Source: SHXR01 sp046160305 (GTDB lineage Bacteria > Pseudomonadota > Gammaproteobacteria > Burkholderiales > SG8-39). From it: 64,000 nucleotides of DNA. The DNA lies in assembly GCA_046160305.1 (NCBI GenBank), contig JBJXGX010000348.1:28433-92432 (forward strand). Reading direction: 5' to 3'. Below are positions 27,783 to 35,771 of this stretch, one piece after another (position 1 is the stretch's first letter; every line of letters begins with the position of its first letter). The position numbers were made by a program, and so were the translations under genes. The notes below the pieces were generated by a model. That model was not told the DNA's origin, made no database searches, and saw only the letters and a list, made by a program, of their open reading frames with translations.

Positions 27783-29435
27783 ATGCTGGAAGGCGTCGTC
27801 CCGTTCCCACCGGAATTCGCCAAGCGCTATCGCGAACGCGGCTACTGGCAGGATCAATCCATCGCGGCCGAATTCGCGGTGGTGTTCGAGCGATTCGCCG
27901 ATCGCATCGCGCTGATCGATAGCGAGCGACAGTACACCTATCGCGACATCGATCGGATCACCGACAATCTCGCGCTCAACCTTCTTGACATCGGTCTGTC
28001 GCCGCTCGACCGGGTGGTTCCGGTGCTCCCCAATGTCGCGGAGTTCGTGCTGCTCTACTTTGCGTTGCAAAAAATCAGCGCGATCCCGATCGCCGCCCTG
28101 GTTTCCCATCGCTATGCCGAGGTAAGCCAGTTCGTCGCGCTGTCCGGTGCGACAACCTGCGTCTATCCGGAAGCACACGGCGATTTTCGCTTTGGCCCGA
28201 TGATCGAGCGGATCCAGAAAGGGTCGCCCGCGTTGAAGCTGAGGATCGTCCTTGGCACCACCGGCACCGGGGAGCATTCGCTCCGCACATTGATCGAGCA
28301 GCCGGCCCGCTTACCTCGTACCGCGCTCGATCGAATCAAGATCGATCCAACGGATCCCTGTATCTTCCAATTGTCCGGCGGCACGACCGGCATTCCCAAG
28401 CTGATTCCGCGTACGCACAACGACTACGCCTACAACTCGAAAACCGCCGCACCGGTGTGCGCCGTCACCCGCGAATCCGTGCTCCTGTTGGCGCTGCCCG
28501 TCGCACACAACCTGCCGCTCGCGTGCCCCGGCATCCAAGGCTACTTCTTCAACGGCGGCAAAGTCGTCCTTGCGCCGACCACGCGCCCGGAAGAATTATT
28601 CAAGCTCATCGAAGCGCATCGGGTCACGCATGTGAAGGTTGTGCCGGCCTTGCTAATCCGCCTGATCAACGACCCGTCGATCGGCCACTACGACCTTTCT
28701 TCATTGCGCCTGATTCAATCGGGCGGTCAACGCATGCAACCGGAAGTGCGGCTGCGCACCCATGAGCTTATTCCAAGCGCATTCGTCCAGGAGAACTTCG
28801 GCATGTCGGAAGGCGTCCTGATGTTCGTGCGGCTCGATGATCCGGACGAGGTCAAGCTCGAGACGTGCGGGCGCCCCATCTGCCCGGATGATGAAGTCAA
28901 GCTTTGCGACGACGAGGGCAGCGAGGTCCCTTTCGGTGAGACCGGTGAGCTTTGCTGCCGCGGGCCGTACACCTTGCGCGGATACTTCGGCGTGCCCGAG
29001 TACAACGCGCGTCAATTCACACCGGATGGTTTCTACCGTTCGGGCGATCTGATGCGCCAGCACCGCTCCGGAAACTTCGTTGTCGAAGGACGCAAGAAGG
29101 ATCTGATCAATCGTGGCGGCGAAAAAATCAGCGCCGAAGAAATCGAGAATCTCATCCTCATGCACCCATCGGTGCAAAACATCGCGTGCGTGCCGATGCC
29201 GGATCCGAATCTGGGTGAGAAGATGTGCGCGTTCGTGATTCTCAAGAGAGAGAAGACGCTGACCCTGAAAGACCTGGTCGCATTCCTGAACGACAAGGAG
29301 ATCGCCCGATTCAAACTACCCGAGCGGCTGGAGATCGTTCCGGATTTCCCCGTGTCGACATTTGGCAAGGTCTCGAAGAAGGCGCTCGGCGAGCAGGTGG
29401 CAGCGAAGCTCGCCGCTGAGCAGGCGCCCCGATAG
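27783..29435 (+). CDS. AMP-forming aryl-acid ligase (2,3-dihydroxybenzoate-AMP ligase-like)
   Basis: A 550-residue ANL-superfamily ligase close in type to EntE/DhbE. It has the phosphate loop S-G-G-T-T-G-I-P-K near residue 199, the N-F-G-M-S-E-G motif near 338, G-x-x-x-R-S-G-D-L and the C-terminal G-R-K-K-D-L-I-N-R-G-G-E-K-I-S hinge. A strong Shine-Dalgarno (GGGAGGA) precedes the ATG at 27783. It should activate an aromatic carboxylate as acyl-AMP and perhaps as a CoA thioester. No carrier protein gene is nearby, so a CoA-ligase role in catabolism seems more likely than siderophore synthesis (inference). Confidence 0.87.
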   Translation: MLEGVVPFPPEFAKRYRERGYWQDQSIAAEFAVVFERFADRIALIDSERQYTYRDIDRITDNLALNLLDIGLSPLDRVVPVLPNVAEFVLLYFALQKISAIPIAALVSHRYAEVSQFVALSGATTCVYPEAHGDFRFGPMIERIQKGSPALKLRIVLGTTGTGEHSLRTLIEQPARLPRTALDRIKIDPTDPCIFQLSGGTTGIPKLIPRTHNDYAYNSKTAAPVCAVTRESVLLLALPVAHNLPLACPGIQGYFFNGGKVVLAPTTRPEELFKLIEAHRVTHVKVVPALLIRLINDPSIGHYDLSSLRLIQSGGQRMQPEVRLRTHELIPSAFVQENFGMSEGVLMFVRLDDPDEVKLETCGRPICPDDEVKLCDDEGSEVPFGETGELCCRGPYTLRGYFGVPEYNARQFTPDGFYRSGDLMRQHRSGNFVVEGRKKDLINRGGEKISAEEIENLILMHPSVQNIACVPMPDPNLGEKMCAFVILKREKTLTLKDLVAFLNDKEIARFKLPERLEIVPDFPVSTFGKVSKKALGEQVAAKLAAEQAPR

Positions 29436-29465
29436 TCTCATTCAACATCTCGACGTCAACCCACC

Positions 29466-30308
29466 ATGCGCATCATCGATCTGCACTGTTATCCCGGCAC
29501 ACCCGAATGGATCATCTGCCAGGGCCCCTATGTCGAGGCATTGGCGAAATACTGGAATCGCCAATGGGTCGGCAAGACAGAGGAAGCCGTGCTCGACGAT
29601 TTCACCAAGGCAGGTGTCGAAGCCTGCCTGGTTGCGCTCGACCTGGAAACAACGATCGCAACACCGCCCGTCACCAACGAATACGTTCACGCGATGTGGC
29701 AGCGCCATCCCAAGCGGATCATCCAATGTTGGGGCGCCGTCGAACCGGCCAAAGGCGAGATTGCAATTCAGCAGGCGCGCAAAGCGGTGCGCGAGCTTGG
29801 CTTCATCGGCTTTCACTTTCATCCGATCATGCAGCACTTCGAAGTGAGCGATTCGCGCTATTACCCGCTTTTCGAGGAGATCAGCGCGATGGGCGCGGCG
29901 GTGATGATCGACGTGGGAACCACCGGCATGGGCGCGGGACTACCCGGCGGTATGGGCGCGATCATCCGCCACGCGCATCCGGCATCGATCGATCGGCTAG
30001 CGGCGGACTTCCCGAATCTCAAGATCATCATGGCGCATCCGGGTTGGCCCTGGGTCGATGAGACCACCGCCGTCGCCCTGCACAAAGGCAACGTCTATTG
30101 GGAGATGTCAGGCTGGGCGCCGAAGTATTTTCCCGGCAACCTCAAGATCGATATGCGCGCACGGCTGCAAGACAAGGTGATGTTCGGCAGCGATTATCCG
30201 AGCATGCCGTATGAACGCATCCTGCGGGAGTGGGGTGAGCTTGGCTACAAGGACGAAGTGATGGAAAAAATATTCCATAAGAACGCGGAGCGGGTACTGG
30301 GGCTCTAG
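29466..30308 (+). CDS. amidohydrolase-2 family protein with altered metal motif
   Basis: A 280-residue TIM-barrel metal hydrolase or decarboxylase of the ACMSD/LigW group. The beta-1 motif is D-L-H-C-Y where H-x-H is usual, so one metal ligand is Tyr9. The other motifs are present: G-F-H-F-H-P near residue 118, M-A-H-P-G-W near 187 and F-G-S-D-Y-P-S near 240. It is the last gene of the run starting at 25897. Possible roles are decarboxylation or hydration of a ring-cleavage product. Confidence 0.82.
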   Translation: MRIIDLHCYPGTPEWIICQGPYVEALAKYWNRQWVGKTEEAVLDDFTKAGVEACLVALDLETTIATPPVTNEYVHAMWQRHPKRIIQCWGAVEPAKGEIAIQQARKAVRELGFIGFHFHPIMQHFEVSDSRYYPLFEEISAMGAAVMIDVGTTGMGAGLPGGMGAIIRHAHPASIDRLAADFPNLKIIMAHPGWPWVDETTAVALHKGNVYWEMSGWAPKYFPGNLKIDMRARLQDKVMFGSDYPSMPYERILREWGELGYKDEVMEKIFHKNAERVLGL

Positions 30309-30327
30309 ATCCTCAAGACTTCAATCT

Positions 30328-30497
30328 CTCAGAAATTCACCACGGAGGACGCGGAGGCGATGGAGGAAATCAAATTGGGGCTGATCGCGCTGCGACATAG
30401 CTTCTTGGATCCCCTCCAAAACACCGTACTTGTCAGCGTCTACGCCCGAATCATGACTCCTCCCTTACCTCCGCGTCCTCCGCGTCAAATTTCTGAG
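30328..30497. repeat. GGAGG-rich long inverted repeat, copy 1
   Basis: The left arm (30328-30370) begins CTCAGAAATTCACCACGGAG and carries three GGAGG units. The right arm (30456-30497) is its near-complement with CCTCC units and ends TTTCTGAG. About 85 bases lie between the arms. A 15-base direct duplication of AATTTCTGAGGCTGT follows (30488-30502 and 30503-30517). The same element recurs at 41814-41998. As RNA it would fold into a long hairpin behind the amidohydrolase gene. Confidence 0.8.
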
Positions 30498-30528
30498 GCT
30501 GTAATTTCTGAGGCTGTCGCATGTTTAT

Positions 30529-31512
30529 TCACTCAGCCTTCAACCCCATCGCCTTCACGACGTCCCGGAATCGCTCATTGTCGCGGCGGATCCGATCGCT
30601 GAATTGTGCAGGCGTTTCCTTCAACACTTCCATGCCGCCATCAGAAAGCCGCTTTTGTATCGCCGGATCGTCCTGAAACGCGTGAATGTGTCGACCCAGC
30701 GTGGCGATAATCGTGTCTGGCGTCCCCTTCGGTGCCGCCACACCAAACCACGTCGTGAATTCATAACCAGGCAGGCCCGCCTCGTCCGCCGTGGGAAGAT
30801 CGGGAGCGCCTTGGAGCCGCTTGGACTGTGCAACGGCAAGTGCGCGTAGCTTGCCCGAGGCAAGGTGCGCACGCACCGCACCCAAGCCGACAAACACGAC
30901 ATGAACCTGTCCACCCACCAGATCGGTCACAGCCGGCCCCGCGCCGCGATAGTGCACATGCGTGAGCTGAACGCCCGCCATCCGCGCGAACAATTCGCCC
31001 GCGAAATGCGGGACGGTAGCGATGCCGGCCGAACCGTGATTGATCTTTCCCTGCTCGTGTTTGGCAAGCGCAATGAACTCCCCGAGGGTTCGCGCCTGAA
31101 CGGTCGCGTTGACGACGACGAGAATCGGCGAGGTGGTCAGCGGCGCCACCGGCGCGAGATCATTCAACGCATCAAAACCCAGGTCCTTGAAGATATACGG
31201 GTTGATTGCAACGTTGCCGAGTTGGATAAGGCCGATCGTGTAGCCATCGGGGACCGCCTTCGCGATCGCTTCAACCCCGAGATTGCCGCCGCCGCCCGCG
31301 CGATTCTCGACCAACATGCGCTGACCCAATGCGCGATCCAGATGATCCGCCGCAAGGCGTGCCGGTACGTCCATCAACCCGCCCGGCGCGGTCGGAACTA
31401 TGATGCGCACCGGTCGATTCGGATAATCCTGCGCGACCGCCGACAATGCGATCCATCCGACGGCGAGGATGATCAATCGCCCGATTCGATTGACGTGCAT
31501 TCGCTTCGCCAT
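30529..31512 (-). CDS. tripartite tricarboxylate transporter receptor (Bug) protein 1
   Basis: A 327-residue periplasmic solute-binding protein of the Bug/TctC family. It has a signal peptide (residues 1-24, ending A-V-A-Q), then Y-P-N-R-P-V-R-I-I-V-P-T-A-P-G-G, the V-E-N-R-A-G-G-G-G-N-x-G motif and V-P-D-G-Y-T near residue 84. These proteins bind carboxylates. No TctA/TctB membrane genes are in the window, so it is an orphan as most Bug proteins are. The ATG at 31512 gives the signal peptide. Confidence 0.92.
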   Translation of the reverse strand: MAKRMHVNRIGRLIILAVGWIALSAVAQDYPNRPVRIIVPTAPGGLMDVPARLAADHLDRALGQRMLVENRAGGGGNLGVEAIAKAVPDGYTIGLIQLGNVAINPYIFKDLGFDALNDLAPVAPLTTSPILVVVNATVQARTLGEFIALAKHEQGKINHGSAGIATVPHFAGELFARMAGVQLTHVHYRGAGPAVTDLVGGQVHVVFVGLGAVRAHLASGKLRALAVAQSKRLQGAPDLPTADEAGLPGYEFTTWFGVAAPKGTPDTIIATLGRHIHAFQDDPAIQKRLSDGGMEVLKETPAQFSDRIRRDNERFRDVVKAMGLKAE

Positions 31513-31608
31513 ACGAAAAGCCCCTTGGCATTGAGTCCTTGGGCCCATCATAGCGGGACACGTCCGAATCGGTGAATCCCTCGAACCGATGCATGCCCCA
31601 CGCAGCCT

Positions 31609-31614
31609 GGAGGA
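31609..31614 (+). promoter_or_regulatory. ribosome binding site that fixes the start of the AhpD-like gene
   Basis: GGAGGA at 31609-31614 lies five bases before the ATG at 31620. This strong site supports the ATG at 31620 over the earlier ATGs at 31572 and 31590. No comparable site precedes the internal ATG at 32430, which argues against a separate downstream gene. Confidence 0.7.
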
Positions 31615-31619
31615 ACACC

Positions 31620-32717
31620 ATGGATGAGCGCTTCGATCCAACTGCCCTGCCGATTCGCGCCGGGTTGGCCGCCGAGCGGGAACGCGCTTGGCTGCGCCTT
31701 GCGGCGCCCGGGACCTGGTGGAATAGCGCAACGAGGCTCGCCATCGCAGCCGAAGTGCGCAACGCCTCCGCCTGCTCGCTGTGCCAAGAACGCAAGGCGG
31801 CATTATCACCTTACGCGATCGAAGGAGTGCATCACGGGCTTGGTGCGCTTCCTCTGCCCATCATCGAAATCACCCATCGTGTGGCGACCGATGCCGGCCG
31901 CATCACACCAGCCTGGATCGACACATTGCGCGGCGCGGGTATCACGGACGAGCAATACGTCGAGACCGTTGGTATTGTCGCCCTTGTCATCGCGCTCGAC
32001 ACGTTCGATCATGCGTTGGGACTGGCGCGGCGTCCGTTGCCGCCGATTCAGCCGGGCGAACCGACCAGGCATCGGCCGGCCGGGGCGAAGCACGATCTGG
32101 CGTGGGTACCGACGGTCGCGCCGGAAGCACTGACCGCGGATGATCCCGACCCCTACGCAGTGCACGGCGCGAAGAACATTCACCGCGCCTTGAGCCTGGT
32201 CCCGCAAGAAGTGATCAATTTCTTCGATCTCGACGTCGAACTCTACTTGAAGGACCACGAGATCCGTGACTTCGCGACCGAACATCGCGCGCTGACCCAT
32301 CCGCAGATCGAGCTCATCGCGGGTCGCGTGTCGGCGTTGAATGGGTGCTACTACTGAACAGTCAGTCATACCGCGCTGCTCCGTGCGAGCGGCGAACATG
32401 CGGGCGAGCACTTCAAGCTGGATCAGCTCATGGCTGGTGACGGTGCCGCCACCGGCGTGCATCACGGCGCGCTGCTGATCGAGTTTGCCGAAGTGATGCT
32501 CGGCGCTGACGCGAATCACCAGGTGCGAGTACGGAAAGCGGTGCAAGACACTCTGGGTGCAGCCGCGCTGGTTGACGCGGCAGCAGTCGTGGCTTCGTTC
32601 AATGCAGTGGTCAAGATCGCGGATGCCATCGGCATCCCGCTGGAAGCCTACAAGGCTGAAGCGACGCGGGCGTTACGGCAGGAGATCGACCTCGATCGGC
32701 TACGGCGCGAAACATGA
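31620..32717 (+). CDS. AhpD/carboxymuconolactone-decarboxylase-like protein, candidate selenoprotein (TGA at Sec246)
   Basis: Read through the in-frame TGA at 32355-32357, the gene encodes 365 residues with two AhpD-like halves. The first half has A-E-V-R-N-A-S-A-C-S-L-C (C52, C55). The second half has E231, C243-Y-Y-U246 and H250, which is the exact Glu-12-Cys-2-x-Cys-3-x-His spacing of AhpD (E118, C130, C133, H137), with the TGA at the nucleophilic second cysteine. The frame stays open for another 119 codons and encodes a normal CMD ending (A-A-L-V-D-A-A-A-V-V-A-S-F-N). A hairpin with G at loop position 2 follows at once. Selenocysteine is the best reading; a recent Cys-to-stop mutation is the alternative. 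The likely role is peroxide or thiol redox chemistry. Confidence 0.8.
32372..32387 (+). promoter_or_regulatory. candidate bacterial SECIS hairpin of the AhpD-like gene
   Basis: A five-pair stem (32372-32376 with 32383-32387, one G-U pair) carries a six-base loop TGCTCC with G at the second position, 21 bases after the TGA. This fits the known bacterial SECIS pattern, in which the loop lies about 16-37 bases downstream with G in the first two loop positions. The stem is short and the match may be chance. Confidence 0.5.
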
Positions 32718-32807
32718 CCCGGCGCCGAACGAAGCAGCGCATGATGCGAGGTTCGCGTAGAAATGAAGTAGTCGATACGGGGGTCTCACAATGAAGGGTC
32801 ATGCAAC

Positions 32808-33785
32808 GTGAAAATCAGAACGTTGTTTCTTCTATTCGTAATCGCGTTTGTCTGCCATAGCGTACGCGCACAGGAATCAACGGCGAAGGAATGGCCGGCG
32901 AAACCGATCCGTTTAATCGTTCCTTATCCGCCCGGGGGCGGTACCGATGTCATTGCACGAATCGTGCAATCTCCGCTGGCCGAGGCCCTTGGGCAGCAGA
33001 TCGTGATCGAGAACAAGGGCGGCGCTGGCGGCGCTGTTGGGACCGAGATGGCGGCGAGATCCGTTCCCGACGGTTACACGCTTCTGTTCACGCTCTCCTC
33101 GCATACGATCAATCCGCTGCTGTATCGCCTGAGCTACGACGTGCGAAAGGACTTTGCTGCGATTTCGATGGTTGTGAGTGTGCCGCAGCTGATCGCGGCG
33201 AATCCCGCGGGAACAGTGAGCAACTTGCGGGAGCTGATTGACGCCGCGCGGCGTCAGCCGGGCAAGCTGGCGTTCGCATCGGTTGGCAACGGAACGCCAT
33301 CGCATATCGCTGCGGAACTGCTGAAGCATCGCATGGGCATCGAACTCGTCCACATTCCTTACAAGGGCGGCGGACCAGCGGTGGCCGACACGATCGGCGG
33401 GCACGTTCCCTTTATTTTCGTGACGATGCCCGCGGCACTTTCGCAAGCAAGAGCCGGAAAGCTTAGGCCGCTCGCGGTGACGACGCGCAAGCGTTCGCCC
33501 GCCGCTCCGGATATTCCGACGGTCATGGAGGCGCTTGGCATTGCCGATTTCGACGTCGATTCTTGGTATGCGATTTTTGCCCCCGCAGAGACGCCGAACG
33601 CGATCGTTCGACGCCTGCAAAGAACCATTGCACAAATCGTTCATCAACCGGAGGTCAAGAAGAAGCTTCTCGATCAGGGCGCCGATTCAGTGGGTGGAAC
33701 GTCGGAGGATCTCGATAGGGTCGTGCATCGTGAGATCGAGAAATGGACCACGTTGATTCGTGATGCTGGAATCAAGGCTGACTGA
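32808..33785 (+). CDS. tripartite tricarboxylate transporter receptor (Bug) protein 2
   Basis: A 325-residue periplasmic binding protein of the Bug/TctC family. It has a signal peptide ending S-V-R-A-Q, then W-P-A-K-P-I-R-L-I-V-P-Y-P-P-G-G-G-T-D, V-I-E-N-K-G-G-A-G-G and V-P-D-G-Y-T-L-L. It starts at GTG 32808. It lies 90 bases after the AhpD-like gene on the same strand, so the two may share a transcript. It is only distantly similar to Bug protein 1, so it should bind a different ligand. Confidence 0.92.
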   Translation: MKIRTLFLLFVIAFVCHSVRAQESTAKEWPAKPIRLIVPYPPGGGTDVIARIVQSPLAEALGQQIVIENKGGAGGAVGTEMAARSVPDGYTLLFTLSSHTINPLLYRLSYDVRKDFAAISMVVSVPQLIAANPAGTVSNLRELIDAARRQPGKLAFASVGNGTPSHIAAELLKHRMGIELVHIPYKGGGPAVADTIGGHVPFIFVTMPAALSQARAGKLRPLAVTTRKRSPAAPDIPTVMEALGIADFDVDSWYAIFAPAETPNAIVRRLQRTIAQIVHQPEVKKKLLDQGADSVGGTSEDLDRVVHREIEKWTTLIRDAGIKAD

Positions 33786-34520
33786 TCAGTTCCGTAGGAT
33801 CAGCAATGCGCCGCTCGCGACTAGGAGCAGACTGATGAAACGAACGAACACCCGCGGCGACAGACCGATATGCACGCGGCCGCCGACGAACAGGGCAACC
33901 ACGGCAAGCGGCAGTGCCATAACCAGATAAACTAGCAATTCGCGGTTGAAGAGTCCGATGGTGGCGTACGCGATCAGGCGAATGCCGCCATCAATCAGGT
34001 AGTTGGCGGCAAATGTCGATCGTAATGCCGTCTTGTCGAGGATTCGCATCGAGAAGTAGATGACATAGAAAGGGCCGCCCGCATTGAAAATCGCCCCCAT
34101 GAGCCCGCCCAAGAATCCGCAATAAGTCGCGGCGATCCGCGAAGCTCGCACTGCCGGAAGTACGATGAGTTGATAGATGGCGTAGACGATCACAAAGCAG
34201 CCCAGCGCCTTGGCTAGATTCTCCGTCGCGACATTGTTCAAGATCAGCAATCCCGTTGCGACGCCGATGATGGTGAACGGCAACAGCGCGATCAGTTCTG
34301 TCCAGGCAATCGCCCGGCGGTTTCGCAATCCCTGACTCGCCGAGCCGATGTAATCGAGGCACACCACGAGGGGGACAACGATGGACAAGGGCGCCACCAA
34401 GGTCAAGAGTGGCACCGCGATCAGCCCGGAGCCGAATCCGGCTATCCCCCTGACAAGGTAGGCGACCAGAATTACGATCGCCGCATAGGCGGTCGTTCCG
34501 GCGCCCGCAGCCTCGATCAG
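33786..34520 (-). CDS. TauE/SafE-family membrane permease with apparent CTG start
   Basis: A sulfite exporter/TSUP family protein with about eight membrane segments. The usual start codons would give only 209 residues from a GTG at 34415, which lies inside the first membrane helix. Reading upstream in frame adds L-I-E-A-A-G-A-G-T-T-A-Y-A-A-I-V and the family N-terminal motif R-G-I-A-G-F-G-S-G, to a total of 244 residues, the normal family size. The first possible codon is CTG at 34520, which overlaps the upstream stop as CTGA. The partner TauD-like gene suggests export of sulfite or an organosulfur product (inference). Confidence 0.75.
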   Translation of the reverse strand: MIEAAGAGTTAYAAIVILVAYLVRGIAGFGSGLIAVPLLTLVAPLSIVVPLVVCLDYIGSASQGLRNRRAIAWTELIALLPFTIIGVATGLLILNNVATENLAKALGCFVIVYAIYQLIVLPAVRASRIAATYCGFLGGLMGAIFNAGGPFYVIYFSMRILDKTALRSTFAANYLIDGGIRLIAYATIGLFNRELLVYLVMALPLAVVALFVGGRVHIGLSPRVFVRFISLLLVASGALLILRN

Positions 34521-35491
34521 GTAGGGCCTCGACCTTCGAGGTGCAGGGTTCCCTCATCGCGATTCCAGAGCCGCAGCATATGGCGCGAACGCGAAGCATC
34601 CGGCGCATCCTCGAACGCCGTCCGACTATGGGCGAATTGGCGGTTGTTGATGTACTGGAATTGCCCGCGCTCGATGCGGAACTCGATCCAGTGCTCGGGG
34701 TTATCGAGAATCTTGCGCAAAGCGAGCAGGGCTTCGCGACCTTTATTGTCCAACGGCTGACCAGCCAATTCCTGGCCCTTATGGATATAGTCTTCGTAGT
34801 GGCGTGCCGCGAGCGTGGCGTTTTCGTACTCGTACACCGGCTGCATCGCGAAGCGCGATGACTCGGGCGCATGCTCGGCCTGCCTGTCCCATGCGAACGG
34901 CCGGTATAGGCGCGCGAGCAGCTCCGGGCTTTGCCGTAGCATCAGGTTGTGCGCTGTCACCAGACTGGCGAACCGACTCATTCCCCCAGACGGCGCACTC
35001 TCGAGGCAAAACAATCCCACAAACGCGGGCGGCTTCCAAAGCCACCCACCGTCAGTATGGAACGGCTGGTCGAGGTTGGTGACCGATCGGCGCACGCCAT
35101 AGGCGAGCGGCTGTCCGGAATCTTTGACGTCGTAGATGCGACCACCGTCCCACTTCTGGTTGACGACTTGCCCGAGCGTGCACGCGAGCAACCAGCCGAT
35201 CGCGCGACCTTCGTTTGCGCCATATCGCTCCACCGGAACCCGATCCACGACGGCTAGTCCGCCGCCTTGCAGCAGGCGGCGGCGTACTTGCGCCATTACC
35301 TCGATGCAAGACGAGAGCTCGAACCGGTCGGGCCGCAGCGCCTCGGTTCGCACGCCGTCCTTGCGAATGCGTGCAACCACCGCTTCAATCTCAGCAATGG
35401 CCTCCGATGGAAATGGCACGAGCCAATCCGCCGGCTGCAATTGATCCCGCATCCATGCCTGCGGCCCAGCGATCTCTTCATTCAACATCAT
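34517..35491 (-). CDS. TauD/TfdA-family Fe(II)/2-oxoglutarate dioxygenase
   Basis: A 324-residue dioxygenase with the iron-binding H145-T-D147 in F-H-T-D-G-G-W and the distal N-N-R-Q-F-A-H-S-R-T-A-F-E-D segment near residue 287, giving the third ligand and the 2-oxoglutarate Arg. Members hydroxylate taurine, alkyl sulfates, phenoxyacids or related acids. The linked TauE/SafE permease favours a sulfonate-like substrate, but this is not proven. The start is ATG 35491, with a second ATG directly after. Confidence 0.87.
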   Translation of the reverse strand: MMLNEEIAGPQAWMRDQLQPADWLVPFPSEAIAEIEAVVARIRKDGVRTEALRPDRFELSSCIEVMAQVRRRLLQGGGLAVVDRVPVERYGANEGRAIGWLLACTLGQVVNQKWDGGRIYDVKDSGQPLAYGVRRSVTNLDQPFHTDGGWLWKPPAFVGLFCLESAPSGGMSRFASLVTAHNLMLRQSPELLARLYRPFAWDRQAEHAPESSRFAMQPVYEYENATLAARHYEDYIHKGQELAGQPLDNKGREALLALRKILDNPEHWIEFRIERGQFQYINNRQFAHSRTAFEDAPDASRSRHMLRLWNRDEGTLHLEGRGPT

Positions 35492-35771
35492 GTTCGGCTC
35501 TCATCGAAGCCGCCTGAGGCCAAGGTAGGAAGCCTAGCCGAAATCGGGAAAGGACGAGAAGACACCGCTGCCCTGGAATGCCGGATCGACGTTCGCCCGA
35601 TTTCGGGCATTCGATTGCCTGCCGAACGGGTCCATATCGCACTTATTGTGCGTTTGCCCTGCGAATGAAAATCAACCCGTGAATTGCATACTCCTTTTGG
35701 CGATCCTCACTCGATCACGCCGAACCGTCTTTCATTAAAACATGCACACCTGTCCATCGTCCTTTGACATC

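Noticed and set aside
27783..29435. Siderophore biosynthesis because of the EntE-like ligase and EntS-like exporter
   Set aside because: No isochorismate genes, carrier domain or condensation enzyme is present, and the ligase sits in a catabolic-looking gene run.
32416..32428. Hairpin AGCTG-GAT-CAGCT as the SECIS of the AhpD-like gene
   Set aside because: It lies about 58 bases after the TGA, beyond the usual bacterial distance.
32430..32717. A separate 95-residue gene starting at ATG 32430
   Set aside because: It is in the same frame as the gene before the TGA, has no ribosome site, and completes the AhpD-like domain, so it is the C-terminal half of one protein.
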